Positions 42,427 to 52,123 of a stretch of DNA of 64,000 nucleotides are shown here, one piece after another. The stretch covers positions 3,038,001 to 3,102,000 of the forward strand of contig OZ245043.1 of the NCBI GenBank assembly GCA_965224285.1. The letters run 5' to 3'. The DNA is from JAJCYK01 sp965224285. GTDB taxonomy: Bacteria > Bacteroidota > Bacteroidia > Cytophagales > Cyclobacteriaceae. Position 1 is the first letter of the stretch. Each line of letters opens with the position of its first letter. The notes beneath the pieces are model-generated. The model worked only from the letters and a program-made list of their open reading frames with translations. It was not told the origin of the DNA and ran no database searches. The translations under genes were made by a program, and so were the position numbers.

Positions 42427-43322
42427 TTACTTCTAAACTGCCCTGGGGTTTGCGCATAATGACGCTTAAATGCCCGGTTAAATGCCGCTTCCGATTTGTA
42501 ACCCACAGCAGAAGCCACCTGGTCGAGGCGAAGATTCCGCTCCCTTAGCATTTTACCGGCTAACGTAAGGCGCCACCGGGTTAAATACTTTTTGGGAGTT
42601 TCACCCACGACTTTGCGGAATCTATTCATGAAAAGAGTTCTGGAGACTCCTGCTTCTCGAGCCATGTCCGCCACCGTTATTTCATTTTCTGGACTTTGAT
42701 GTATTAAGTTTAGTGCCTGGTATACTGCGCGATCTGATATGAAATTGGATCCCTGGTAAACATGTACGTAATAATAACGCAAAACTGATATCAGGATCAT
42801 TTGAGCCAACAATTGACTATTGAGATTGTATCCTGGCAATTGCTGCTTTTGTTCTTTGAATAATTGGTCTAACCAGTTTCTTATATCACCGTATTGAAGG
42901 TATTGGTGACCCTGCAAAATCAGAATTTCCGGTAATTCATTAAAGATGGGATGGTCCATTGGGGGAGAAAGCTGGAAGTGACCGCATATTAAAGTTGCCC
43001 CTGGCGATAAGCCTGGAAATGGATCCTCACCTCTTTTGACAGCTTCCACTACGTCCAGTCCGGATATGCAGCGGATTGCCTCGACGTCAGCCAGCTGATG
43101 AGAAGCTCCCCTTATACAAAGTACGATATCCCCACTTTCCAGGGTAACATCTTCCGACAGATGAACCGATCTAAGCGCTGCGCGCCCCCGGGTTATCATA
43201 TGAAATTGGGAAAAAGGCGAGGCCGCCATATCCATTCCCCAAGGGGTATGAAAAGTGCGCTCAAAATACACCTCCGACTTCAAAGAATATGCCTGCAATA
43301 GGTCGCTGAGAAAATCACACAT
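42420..43322 (-). CDS. AraC-family transcriptional regulator
   Basis: 300 residues. The N-terminal cupin-type sensor (about 1-190) has GRAALRSVHLSEDVTLESGDIVLCIRG; the C-terminal double helix-turn-helix (about 200-300) has VADMAREAGVSRTLFMNRFRKVVGETPKKYLTRWRL and QVASAVGYKSEAAFNRAFKR. This is the AraC cupin_6 subgroup. It is divergent from a YHS-domain gene across a 116-base gap that contains a direct repeat, so local regulation of that gene is likely. Confidence 0.92.
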   Translation of the reverse strand: MCDFLSDLLQAYSLKSEVYFERTFHTPWGMDMAASPFSQFHMITRGRAALRSVHLSEDVTLESGDIVLCIRGASHQLADVEAIRCISGLDVVEAVKRGEDPFPGLSPGATLICGHFQLSPPMDHPIFNELPEILILQGHQYLQYGDIRNWLDQLFKEQKQQLPGYNLNSQLLAQMILISVLRYYYVHVYQGSNFISDRAVYQALNLIHQSPENEITVADMAREAGVSRTLFMNRFRKVVGETPKKYLTRWRLTLAGKMLRERNLRLDQVASAVGYKSEAAFNRAFKRHYAQTPGQFRSNH

Positions 43323-43332
43323 CTAACATTAA

Positions 43333-43358
43333 TTCTGCATAATAATGTATTTTCTGCA
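43333..43358. promoter_or_regulatory. Direct repeat TTCTGCA x2, candidate AraC-type operator
   Basis: TTCTGCA occurs at 43333-43339 and again at 43352-43358, 19 bases apart centre to centre, in the intergenic region between the AraC regulator and the YHS gene. AraC proteins bind tandem half-sites about two helical turns apart. The site is 11 bases upstream of the regulator start, which would suit autorepression. Confidence 0.4.
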
Positions 43359-43438
43359 AATAAATATGGACTTTTCTTATCAATGAAACGCATAAATACC
43401 AAGATATTTGTTTTTAAGTCAATAAACTAAAGCAATAT

Positions 43439-43885
43439 ATGCGTTACCTATTAATTATTACACTTATGTACAGCTCATTACCCAACCTGGGTCAAGACCA
43501 GGTATTTGTTAACGATCGGGGAGTAGCCCTTAACGGCTATGATGTTGTGGCATATCGCCAACAACATGCCGCTTTGAGGGGATCAGCAGACTTCTCTGCA
43601 GAATTTCAGGGAGCTACTTACTACTTTAATTCAGCTGAAAACCTGAAATCATTTAAGCAAGATCCCGCTGGGTACCTGCCGGCTTTTGGCGGTTATTGTG
43701 CTTTCGCCATGGCCATGAAGGGAGAAACCGTGCCTTCCGATCCCAGGACCTTCAAGTTTCATGACGGCAAACTTTATCTCTTTTTCAATGACTACTACCA
43801 GGGTAAGCCGTTTAATACCATCATTCCCTGGAACCAGGATGAAAGGGAATTAGTGGATAAAGCGCAAGCAAATTGGAATAACTGA
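43439..43885 (+). CDS. Exported YHS-domain protein
   Basis: 148 residues with a Sec signal (MRYLLIITLMYSSLPNLGQ). The YHS-type core is VALNGYDVVAYRQ, TYYFNSAENLKSFKQDPAGYLPAFGGYCAFAMA, a short metal-binding-like fold that is widespread in secreted Bacteroidota proteins and of unknown activity. It ends at a strong terminator hairpin and is probably controlled by the divergent AraC protein. Confidence 0.88.
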   Translation: MRYLLIITLMYSSLPNLGQDQVFVNDRGVALNGYDVVAYRQQHAALRGSADFSAEFQGATYYFNSAENLKSFKQDPAGYLPAFGGYCAFAMAMKGETVPSDPRTFKFHDGKLYLFFNDYYQGKPFNTIIPWNQDERELVDKAQANWNN

Positions 43886-43889
43886 AAAG

Positions 43890-43924
43890 AAAGCTGGCAG
43901 GAAATAAACCTGCCAGCTTTTTAT
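43890..43924. terminator. Intrinsic terminator, 12-bp perfect stem
   Basis: AAAGCTGGCAGG at 43890-43901, a 7-base loop (43902-43908), the perfect complement CCTGCCAGCTTT at 43909-43920, then TTATT. The hairpin serves the YHS gene. The flanking A-rich side means it can also act on the opposite strand, where the convergent TPR gene ends at 43925. Confidence 0.9.
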
Positions 43925-45679
43925 TTAATATTTGGCTGCGGTCAAGGTAACATCAGCCTCAGACCAGGCTGCCTCAAATTTTTCTTTGGCTTCTTGTGCT
44001 TTTTGATGATCTCCTTGCATGAGATAACTCTGGTATAAACCCAGAAGCGACCATCCATTATCACGGTTTTTCTTTAAGTCAGCTTCAAAAACTTTCTGGG
44101 CCTCTTTGGCTTTACCGAATTTTACCAACATGGCTCCCAGGTTTTGTCTTACCGGAACATGCCAGGCTGGAGGCTCACTGTAGACCAACTGATCTTCGTG
44201 CGCTACGCCTTCCTCGAACAGCCCCTGGGCCTTAGCCACCTCTCCCTGTGCGGCGGCCATTTCACCTGACAAAACATAAATGGCTACTGGGATGACCGCG
44301 GAGGTAGGGTTGGTATAATTTGCCAGTAAGTTCTCCAATTCAGGATCCTTGGCAAGCTCCTGTAAAGCTTCCAGTTCCTCCTGGGCCTCGGAAATTTCAC
44401 CTTTAGCCACAAAAGCCAACCCACGGGCGTAATGCCATACCATACGCACATGCTTCAGATCATTTCCGGGATATGGCGTAGAGAGGATCTCATTCCATTT
44501 CCCAAAACGGACCTGTGCCAGCAAGGGAGTAGATAAAAAATCCTGGGTAAAAGGCATGGCCTCAATTTGGTCCCTGGGTACCCGGCTAGCGGTTTTATGG
44601 GCAGCATCCATAGCAATCTCACTGTTGCCCTCCCAGGAGGCTGCTGACCACAAGAAGTGAATGTTATGAGGGTAATAAGCCAGCGGATAGAGTCCTTGGG
44701 ACAAGCACTGGCTGATATAATCCTCATCAGCGTCAATGGCCAGAACATTGGCGATGCGAGCTTCCTTGTATTTCCCCACCCTGATGTAAATATGGGCCGG
44801 CATATGGACTAGATGACCTGCTCCCGGCATCAGGTGTAAGAGACGATCCGCACTGGGCACCGCAAGATCCGGATCCGGTAACTCCACCATATGAATATAG
44901 TAGTGATGGGCCCCTGGGTGATCAGGCTCAAGGGTCATGGCTTTTTCCAAGGCTTCTTTAGCATCCAAGGTTCCCGGATTGGGTTTTCCATCGTTGGTCC
45001 AATAATTCCAGGGCATGGTATTCATGACCGCTGCCCCATAAAGTGTCAGGATATCCGGATGCTCACCATATTTTTCTCTGACAGGCTTCATGGCCTCGCT
45101 ATAACGAACATTCAATTCGTGTCGATCCATGGTTGGATCTTTATCCTGTCGGGTTTGCAGGGCGGTAATTAACGCTTTTTCCATTTTAGAGCTTTTGCCT
45201 GCCAATTCTAGGGCTTTAGAAGCAGCTTCATAAGCTTTTTGAGTTCTCTCTTCGTCGGGTAAGGGATCGTTTATATTGGGACCCAAGGCCAATGCCTGTC
45301 CCCAGTACGCCATAGCCATTTCCGGATCTAGCCGGGCAGCTTCCCGAAAAGACCGGTGAGCTTCGGCATGATTGAAGGCGTAAACCAACCGGATACCCTG
45401 ATCAAAATAGTTTTGGGCCTCAGGAGAGCTGGTAGTGATCTCAAAATGGTAGTCTCCCAGGTTATTAAACATGGGAGCAACTGGTTTTCCAGGATCGGGA
45501 TCACTAAAATCAAATGCTGCGGCAAATTGACATTTAGCAAATTTGGCATCCAGGCTAACTGATGAAGTCAGTTTAGGGATCTCGGGTTTTTGCTTTTGAT
45601 CAGTTTTAGCCAATTGATAAAGGGAGATAGCCACGATCATAACTACACCCGCCAAGAGCGCATTTTTATTAAATCGCAT
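43925..45679 (-). CDS. TPR-repeat protein with N-terminal membrane anchor
   Basis: 584 residues. An N-terminal hydrophobic segment (LLAGVVMIVAISLYQLA) acts as anchor or uncleaved signal. The rest is helical tetratricopeptide repeats, for example AEAHRSFREAARLDPEMAMAYWGQAL, KEALEKAMTLEPDHPGAHHYYIHMVE and AKEAQKVFEADLKKNRDNGWSLLGLYQSYL. The HHYYIHMVE segment is typical of a conserved bacterial TPR protein family of unknown role. It probably works as a periplasm-facing scaffold. Confidence 0.85.
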   Translation of the reverse strand: MRFNKNALLAGVVMIVAISLYQLAKTDQKQKPEIPKLTSSVSLDAKFAKCQFAAAFDFSDPDPGKPVAPMFNNLGDYHFEITTSSPEAQNYFDQGIRLVYAFNHAEAHRSFREAARLDPEMAMAYWGQALALGPNINDPLPDEERTQKAYEAASKALELAGKSSKMEKALITALQTRQDKDPTMDRHELNVRYSEAMKPVREKYGEHPDILTLYGAAVMNTMPWNYWTNDGKPNPGTLDAKEALEKAMTLEPDHPGAHHYYIHMVELPDPDLAVPSADRLLHLMPGAGHLVHMPAHIYIRVGKYKEARIANVLAIDADEDYISQCLSQGLYPLAYYPHNIHFLWSAASWEGNSEIAMDAAHKTASRVPRDQIEAMPFTQDFLSTPLLAQVRFGKWNEILSTPYPGNDLKHVRMVWHYARGLAFVAKGEISEAQEELEALQELAKDPELENLLANYTNPTSAVIPVAIYVLSGEMAAAQGEVAKAQGLFEEGVAHEDQLVYSEPPAWHVPVRQNLGAMLVKFGKAKEAQKVFEADLKKNRDNGWSLLGLYQSYLMQGDHQKAQEAKEKFEAAWSEADVTLTAAKY

Positions 45680-45780
45680 GATAGTTTAGGTTTTATTTCA
45701 AGGTAAAGAAAAATTTTACTAAGGGCCAGTGAGCCTACTGTTAAATTACTATCTTATGTAGATAAACTAATTTTTGTGCT

Positions 45781-47211
45781 ATGCGATTATTGATTACTCT
45801 GATAATATGTGTTTTTGCTTTTCACTTACAGGCTCAAAGAAAGGATAAAGCCCAGATAATTAATTCCTTGGAGTCTCAAACCGACCATTACGGTAACGTG
45901 GCCTTGAAAATTTGGGAATACGCAGAAGTGGGATACCAGGAAGAACGCAGTTCCAGGCTGTTGCAAGAGGAACTCACCAATGCCGGGTTTGAAGTGGAAA
46001 GCGGAGTGGCTGGTATGCCCACCGCTTTTGTGGCTTCCTACGGGTCTGGTGAACCGATAATCGGAATTTTGGCAGAATTTGATGCTTTGCCCGGTGTCAG
46101 TCAACAAGCCGTGCCTCAGCCTGCGCCTCGTGACAATGTCAATGCTGGTCACGCCTGTGGCCATCATTTATTTGGCACAGCCTCTACCGCCGCTGCCATT
46201 GAAGTTCAACGTTGGATGGAACAAACAGGCACAAATGGCACTATCAGGGTATTTGGCACTCCGGCGGAGGAAGGTGGAGCAGGGAAAGTGTATATGGTCC
46301 GAGAAGGTCTGTTTGACGATGTAGCTGCGGTTTTGCACTGGCATCCCTCAAGCGGCAACTCAGCAAACGCCGCCTCCTCATTGTCCAATAAATCCGCAAA
46401 ATTCAAATTCTACGGCCACTCTGCACATGCTGCCTCAGCACCTGAGCAGGGTCGTTCTGCACTTGACGGTGTAGAGGCCATGAACTTCATGGTCAATATG
46501 ATGCGGGAGCATGTGCCCATGGAATCCCGTATTCATTACGTTATAACCCGGGGAGGTGAAGCCCCTAATGTGGTGCCGGGTTTCAGCGAAGTGTTCTATT
46601 ACGTGCGGCACCCAGAAATGGATATGGTAAAAAAGCTATTCGAGCGGGTAGTTAAAGCAGCTGAAGGCGCCGCACAAGGCACCAATACCCGCATGGAATA
46701 TGAAGTTATCCACGGGCTTTACAACGTCTTACCCAACGAAACTTTAGGTCGATTGATGCATGCCAACCTCAAACAAGTGGGCGGTGTAAAATATGATGCT
46801 GAGGAACTCAAGTTCGCCCGAGAGTTAATCACTACTTACCCAGCCGGTGAAGACACGCTTTCAAGCAGCGAATCTGTGGCGCCCTTCAGGGTCATCACCA
46901 GAGGCAGTGGTGGGTCCACCGACGTAGGGGATGTAAGCTGGATGGTTCCTACAACCGGAATGAGGGCCGCTACCTGGGTACCCGGTACTGCGGCCCATAG
47001 TTGGCAGGCGGTAGCTGCCGGGGGCACCAGTATTGGGGTAAAAGGAATGATGGTGGCTGCTAAAACCTTGGCCATGACTACCATTGACTTATTGAAAAAC
47101 CCTCAAATAGCGGCCACTGCCCGGGGGGAGCTCAACCGAAGGCGAGGGGAAAATTTCCATTACGAAGCCTTGCTCGGAGATCGGAAGCCTCCATTGGATT
47201 ATCGGAAATAG
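45781..47211 (+). CDS. Exported M20-family amidohydrolase (AbgB-like)
   Basis: 476 residues with a Sec signal (LLITLIICVFAFHLQAQ). Metal and catalytic segments: ILAEFDALPG, NAGHACGHHLFG, TPAEEGGAGK (EEG) and LHWHPSSGN. The lid domain contains FYGHSAHAASAPEQGRSALD. It resembles p-aminobenzoyl-glutamate hydrolase AbgB and other N-acyl amino acid amidohydrolases; substrate not determinable. The next gene begins three bases after the stop. Confidence 0.9.
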   Translation: MRLLITLIICVFAFHLQAQRKDKAQIINSLESQTDHYGNVALKIWEYAEVGYQEERSSRLLQEELTNAGFEVESGVAGMPTAFVASYGSGEPIIGILAEFDALPGVSQQAVPQPAPRDNVNAGHACGHHLFGTASTAAAIEVQRWMEQTGTNGTIRVFGTPAEEGGAGKVYMVREGLFDDVAAVLHWHPSSGNSANAASSLSNKSAKFKFYGHSAHAASAPEQGRSALDGVEAMNFMVNMMREHVPMESRIHYVITRGGEAPNVVPGFSEVFYYVRHPEMDMVKKLFERVVKAAEGAAQGTNTRMEYEVIHGLYNVLPNETLGRLMHANLKQVGGVKYDAEELKFARELITTYPAGEDTLSSSESVAPFRVITRGSGGSTDVGDVSWMVPTTGMRAATWVPGTAAHSWQAVAAGGTSIGVKGMMVAAKTLAMTTIDLLKNPQIAATARGELNRRRGENFHYEALLGDRKPPLDYRK

Positions 47212-47214
47212 TAT

Positions 47215-47940
47215 ATGCCGTCAAAGTTTGCCATCCGGCTGGATCAGCCCGAAATAATGGACGACCTCAATTACCAAGGGTCAGAGATGGATAAAGCGCT
47301 AGCGGAGCTGGAAACCATCAATAAATGGCTTGGAGGTGATTCAGTAACCGTCACAGGGATTAATAGGCTGTTGAACCATCTCGATACAGAACCCTCTATT
47401 AGTATTGCGGATATGGGTTGTGGCGGAGGGGATATGCTTATAAAGATTGCCCGCTGGGGTCGTGATAGAGGTATCAAGCTGAAATTAACCGGTATCGATG
47501 CCAATCCCTATATCGTGGATTACGCCCGGGTGAATACCAGGGATTATCCGGAGATAAAATATCAAACCATGAATGTATTCCATCGGGACCTGCACTGCCA
47601 GCAGTTTGATATTATTACCAGCACCTTATTTACTCACCACTTCCAAAAACAGGAGTTGGCCAAACTGATCACCCAATGGGGCCGTCAATCCCGTCTTGGA
47701 GTGGTGATCAATGATCTTCATCGACATTGGCTGGCATACTACTCCATTGTGGGCCTGACCAAACTGTTTTCCAGATCATATATGGTAAAGAATGATGGCC
47801 CTATTTCGGTATTGAGAGGTTTTAAAAAAACAGATTGGAAACAGCTATTAGAGCAACTCAATATTCAACGGTACTATCTTCGTTGGTGTTGGGCTTTTCG
47901 CTGGCAACTGATTATTCCATCGGACCAAAATCTACCATGA
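47215..47940 (+). CDS. SAM-dependent class I methyltransferase
   Basis: 241 residues. SAM motif I is ISIADMGCGGGDMLIKIAR, the acidic motif II is LTGIDANPYIVDYA, and FDIITSTLFTHHF is motif IV. The C-terminal part has a hydrophobic segment (LAYYSIVGLTKLFS). Related enzymes methylate small aromatic or lipid products, for example near flexirubin-type or type III PKS genes, but no such genes are present here. Overlaps the DinB gene by ATGA. Confidence 0.85.
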   Translation: MPSKFAIRLDQPEIMDDLNYQGSEMDKALAELETINKWLGGDSVTVTGINRLLNHLDTEPSISIADMGCGGGDMLIKIARWGRDRGIKLKLTGIDANPYIVDYARVNTRDYPEIKYQTMNVFHRDLHCQQFDIITSTLFTHHFQKQELAKLITQWGRQSRLGVVINDLHRHWLAYYSIVGLTKLFSRSYMVKNDGPISVLRGFKKTDWKQLLEQLNIQRYYLRWCWAFRWQLIIPSDQNLP

Positions 47941-48389
47941 AAAACTATTTTAATAAAATCTGGCAATATAATGGTTGGGCCAACCATCGCTGTTTACAAA
48001 AAATCAGCTCCCAACTCCCAGAATACCAGGAGCTTAATATCAAGTTCAGCCATATCATATCAGCTGAAGAGATCTGGTATAACCGCATTGAGCCCCTACC
48101 CTATCAGCCACTACCCCTTTTTGCCGGACAACCATGGGAAAGACTCTCAAACCGCATGGAGCAAAGCCAGCACCGGTGGCTGGAGTTGATCAATGCTACG
48201 GTGGAATGGAGCAAAGTAATCCACTATGAGAACACTTCCGGCACTCCTTATCAAACACGGTTGGAAGACATTGTGATCCATGTAGTGAATCATGGTACCT
48301 ACCATCGTGGACAAATCGCTTTACTACTCCGACAACAAGATCAAGACCCTCTGGCCACGGATTATATAGTGTTTAACCGTGAATACTGA
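47937..48389 (+). CDS. DinB-family four-helix protein
   Basis: About 150 residues from the ATG at 47937, overlapping the upstream stop; the extra upstream in-frame residues are the shadow of the methyltransferase end. Metal-site histidines are recognisable in LNIKFSHIISAEEIW and VNHGTYHRGQI, the pattern of the DinB/YfiT superfamily of metal-dependent thiol-linked enzymes. Substrate unknown. Confidence 0.85.
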   Translation: MKNYFNKIWQYNGWANHRCLQKISSQLPEYQELNIKFSHIISAEEIWYNRIEPLPYQPLPLFAGQPWERLSNRMEQSQHRWLELINATVEWSKVIHYENTSGTPYQTRLEDIVIHVVNHGTYHRGQIALLLRQQDQDPLATDYIVFNREY

Positions 48390-48390
48390 C

Positions 48391-49236
48391 TTAAACTGCC
48401 CGCTGTCGTTTCAGCACCAGTTTTCGAATTATCACTATGGCTACTGCGGTCACTATCCACAGCGGCCAAAGGTAAACAATCCCGATCACCAGCTTTCTGA
48501 AGAACTGCCAGCCGTTAATGAAGGCTTCAATCACCTGGCTGGAGTAGCTTTGACCGGGTACCTCGGACACCATGTAAAGCGGTTGATGTAGGCTTAAATG
48601 CAAAGTGCTTAAAGCCGTCTGGTCAGAAAGGTATCGCAAGCGGCCTTCAACCGCCTCAATCTCCTCCCTGATCACTCGTAACTGGTTCTCAACTTTCAGG
48701 ATCTCCTCTACCGTGCTGGCTTCCTGCAGGATCTCCCGGTATCGTTTTTCAGCTTGCTTCTTATTTTTCAGGCGGCTGGTGATGTCCACGAATTCTTCTG
48801 TGACATTTCTGCTATTCACCTCCTTCTCGTGCAAATAACTGGCCTGAGACTCAATGTAATCAAGCAAGTTATCCAGATTCTCACCCGGCACTCGTATGGT
48901 TAGTGAGTGTTCAACGCTCTTACGGTGATTGCTCTGCCGTGAATGCTCGATCCTGGCTTTATAATCAGGTAATCTTGCCCTTATTCGGGATAAGGTGCTG
49001 TCAACTTGCTCAACCTGTATATGCATATTTGCAGTTCTAATGATGTGTTGGCCCATAACTTCTAGCGGTTCTTGTGGTTTAGAATAGCTCATATCTGCCC
49101 GGTCAACAGCCATTGATGGGGCAATCTCAGCCTCATTCAGCGCTGTCTCATAAGACAAGTCATCATAGGAATCCGCAGATTTATGATCGCACCCGGCGAA
49201 AATAAGTATCCAAAGTATTACCATTAAATTTTTCAT
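48391..49236 (-). CDS. DUF4349 lipoprotein
   Basis: 281 residues. Lipobox at IFAGCDHKS. The DUF4349 core runs from IIRTANMHIQVEQVDSTLSRI through a long coiled coil (KNKKQAEKRYREILQEASTVEEILKVENQLRVIREEIEAVEGRL), with LSTLHLSL and a C-terminal membrane helix (LVIGIVYLWPLWIVTAVAIVII) followed by basic residues. Envelope protein anchored at both ends; function unknown. Confidence 0.88.
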   Translation of the reverse strand: MKNLMVILWILIFAGCDHKSADSYDDLSYETALNEAEIAPSMAVDRADMSYSKPQEPLEVMGQHIIRTANMHIQVEQVDSTLSRIRARLPDYKARIEHSRQSNHRKSVEHSLTIRVPGENLDNLLDYIESQASYLHEKEVNSRNVTEEFVDITSRLKNKKQAEKRYREILQEASTVEEILKVENQLRVIREEIEAVEGRLRYLSDQTALSTLHLSLHQPLYMVSEVPGQSYSSQVIEAFINGWQFFRKLVIGIVYLWPLWIVTAVAIVIIRKLVLKRQRAV

Positions 49237-49363
49237 GATTGTGAGTTTTTAAGGTCCCTCTCTATTCAACTATAATCCCTCGATGCCCATTATGGTCACA
49301 ACAGCGACCCATATTTCTTATTACCGGCTTCACTGTCAGTCGCCGATTTCCTACCTTTAGGCC

Positions 49364-52120
49364 ATGAGCAAACCCTCCAAAAAGCTTTTTCTTCTGGATG
49401 CCATGGCCCTTATCTACCGGGCTCATTTTGCATTCAGCAAAACCCCTAGAATCAACTCCAAGGGCTTTAATACCAGCGCCAGTTTAGGTTTTACCAATTC
49501 ACTGCTGGAGATCATTCAAAAACAAAAACCCAGTCATCTGGGAGTAGCATTTGATACTTTTACTCCAACCTTCAGACATGAGGAATTTGAAGAATATAAG
49601 GCCCAGCGGCAAGCGGTGCCCGAGGATATTAAGAGCAACCTGCCCTGGATCAAAAAAATTGTGGAAGGCTTCAATGTTCCAGTACTGGAACTGGACGGGT
49701 TTGAAGCCGATGATATAATAGGTACTTTCTCCAAGGCCGCTGCCCAAAAAGGTTTTGAAGTTTATATGATGACCCCTGACAAAGATTTTGCCCAGCTGGT
49801 GGATGAGCATGTTTATTTATATAAGCCTTCCTACATGGGTAGCTCAGTGGATATTTTGGGAGTACCGGAAGTGTTGAAAAAATGGGACATTGAGCGGGTG
49901 GACCAGGTAACAGACATACTGGGTTTACAAGGTGACAGCTCAGACAACATACCGGGTATTCCAGGAGTGGGAGTAAAAACCGCGGTGAAATATGTGAAGC
50001 GCTATGGCTCGGTGGAAAATCTGATCGACCATGTGGAAGAGCTTAAAGGCAAACAGAGGGAATTGGTGACCGAATACGGAGAACAGGGCATTTTATCAAA
50101 AAAACTGGCCACTATCAACACCGAAGTTCCCTTGGATTTTGACGAAGATGCTCTAAAATATCAGGGACCAGATAAGGAGGCCTTGAAAACCATTTTCGAT
50201 GAATTAGAATTCCGAACCCTGCTAAAGAGGGTAATGAATGAGCCTGCGGATTCCAGCAAACCCTCAGGCGGTACCCAGATCGATCTTTTTAATGATAATA
50301 CGGACCCCATTGCGGAAATGCCCGGGGAGGATCAGGACAAACAATCCATCAATACGGTAATCCGGGATTATCATCTTATCGACAGCCAAAAACTTCTTAA
50401 GAGCCTGATCTCTCATATAGAAAAACAAAAAGAGTTCAGTTTAGCCACTTTCCTCAATGAGGATGGCACCTTATTAGGTCTCTCCATTTCATATCTTCCA
50501 AACGAAGGTTATTATATTCCCTGGCCTGAAAAGGCCGAGGAGTGGGTCGATTTGCTTCAGCCGTTATTGGCGGGATCAGAATTACTGCTTATTGGGCATG
50601 ACCTTAAAGCCAGTCTATTAGCGCTCAAGGATCATGGCATGGTTAATAACTTACCTTTATTTGACACCCTGATAGCCCATTATCTGGCCGACCCGGAAAC
50701 CAGTCACAGCCTGGAAATTTTGTCTGAATCCCTGCTGAATTATCAACCCATAAAATCGGAGAGTTTAACCGGTAGTGGAAGAAATAAAATTACCTGGGAT
50801 GAGGTGTCCAAGGATAAAATGGTGTCATTTGCCGGAGAGCAGGCCGATATTGTTTTGCAATTGAAAAACCACTTGCAACCTCCTGAAGCCATACATCGGG
50901 TCTACGGGGAAATTGAGATCCCGCTCATCGAAGTGCTTACAGAGATGGAATACCAGGGTATCAATGTAGATCCTGGCGTATTGAAGGAGCTTTCTGATGA
51001 GCTGCAGGAAGCATCCGAGAAGCTTCAACAAACCATTTTTGACCTGGCCGGTGAGGAATTTAATATTGCTTCTCCCAAGCAGCTCGGGGAAATATTATTT
51101 GACAAGCTCAACCTGGTGGATAAGCCCAAGAAAACCCGTACCGGGCAATATGCCACCGGTGAAGATATACTGGTAAAGCTGGCTGATGAACATGACATCG
51201 TTCAGTATATTTTGGATTTCAGGGTCTATCAAAAGTTAAAATCCACCTATTTAGACGCCCTACCACAGATGATCGACCCCCGGGATGGTCGCATTCACAG
51301 CACCTTCAGTCAGGCCGTCGCCGCTACCGGCAGACTGAGTTCGAATAATCCCAACTTGCAAAATATTCCCATACGAACGGAAAAGGGGCGGGAGATCCGT
51401 AAAGCATTTATCCCCAGGGATTCCGATCACACTTTGCTGGCGGCTGACTATAGCCAAATCGAGTTGCGGATAGCCGCTTCCTTCGCCAAAGACCGCGATA
51501 TGATGGATGCCTTTAAGCAGGGGAGGGACATCCACGCTACCACCGCCAGTAAGATATTCGGCGTGGAATTAGAGGAAGTCGATGCCAATATGAGGCGTAA
51601 GGCAAAGGCGGTTAATTTCGGATTACTTTACGGGATGTCGGCTTTTGGGCTTTCAGAGAGGTTGAAAGTTCCCCGGGCCGAAGCAAAAGAGATCATGGAA
51701 GCCTATTTCCAGGAATTCTCCGCCATAAAGGATTATATGGACCAAGCGATAAACTCAGCCAGAGAGAACGGTTATGTAGAAACCATTACTGGACGTCGTC
51801 GCTATTTACGGGATATTAACTCCCGCAATTATACCCTGCGCAGTTACGCGGAAAGAAATGCCATCAACGCCCCCATACAGGGTAGCGCTGCCGATATTAT
51901 AAAGGTTGCGATGATTGACATCCACCGCTGGATCAATGAGCAAGGGCTTCGAACCTGCATGATCCTGCAGGTACACGACGAATTGGTCTTTGATGTATAT
52001 CGTCCAGAGCTAGAGCAGGTTAAAGAGCAAGTGTCCAAACTGATGAAAAATGCCCTACCTCTGGAAGTACCTATGGAAATTGAAATTGGTACCGGGGATA
52101 ACTGGTTGGAGGCACATTGA
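49364..52120 (+). CDS. polA: DNA polymerase I
   Basis: 918 residues. The 5'-nuclease domain (about 1-300) has LLDAMALIYRAHFAF, DGFEADDIIGT, TPDKDFAQLV and GDSSDNIPGIPGVG. The polymerase domain (about 560-918) has motif A DYSQIELRIAA, motif B RRKAKAVNFGLLYG and motif C VHDELVFDV. The middle 3'-5' exonuclease-like domain has lost its catalytic acids: FLNEDG at Exo I where DxE is expected, HDLKAS where NLKYD is expected, and GEQAD where AEDAD is expected. Proofreading is therefore predicted to be absent, as in Taq polymerase. Replicative gap filling and repair in the cytoplasm. Confidence 0.97.
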   Translation: MSKPSKKLFLLDAMALIYRAHFAFSKTPRINSKGFNTSASLGFTNSLLEIIQKQKPSHLGVAFDTFTPTFRHEEFEEYKAQRQAVPEDIKSNLPWIKKIVEGFNVPVLELDGFEADDIIGTFSKAAAQKGFEVYMMTPDKDFAQLVDEHVYLYKPSYMGSSVDILGVPEVLKKWDIERVDQVTDILGLQGDSSDNIPGIPGVGVKTAVKYVKRYGSVENLIDHVEELKGKQRELVTEYGEQGILSKKLATINTEVPLDFDEDALKYQGPDKEALKTIFDELEFRTLLKRVMNEPADSSKPSGGTQIDLFNDNTDPIAEMPGEDQDKQSINTVIRDYHLIDSQKLLKSLISHIEKQKEFSLATFLNEDGTLLGLSISYLPNEGYYIPWPEKAEEWVDLLQPLLAGSELLLIGHDLKASLLALKDHGMVNNLPLFDTLIAHYLADPETSHSLEILSESLLNYQPIKSESLTGSGRNKITWDEVSKDKMVSFAGEQADIVLQLKNHLQPPEAIHRVYGEIEIPLIEVLTEMEYQGINVDPGVLKELSDELQEASEKLQQTIFDLAGEEFNIASPKQLGEILFDKLNLVDKPKKTRTGQYATGEDILVKLADEHDIVQYILDFRVYQKLKSTYLDALPQMIDPRDGRIHSTFSQAVAATGRLSSNNPNLQNIPIRTEKGREIRKAFIPRDSDHTLLAADYSQIELRIAASFAKDRDMMDAFKQGRDIHATTASKIFGVELEEVDANMRRKAKAVNFGLLYGMSAFGLSERLKVPRAEAKEIMEAYFQEFSAIKDYMDQAINSARENGYVETITGRRRYLRDINSRNYTLRSYAERNAINAPIQGSAADIIKVAMIDIHRWINEQGLRTCMILQVHDELVFDVYRPELEQVKEQVSKLMKNALPLEVPMEIEIGTGDNWLEAH

Positions 52121-52123
52121 GTA

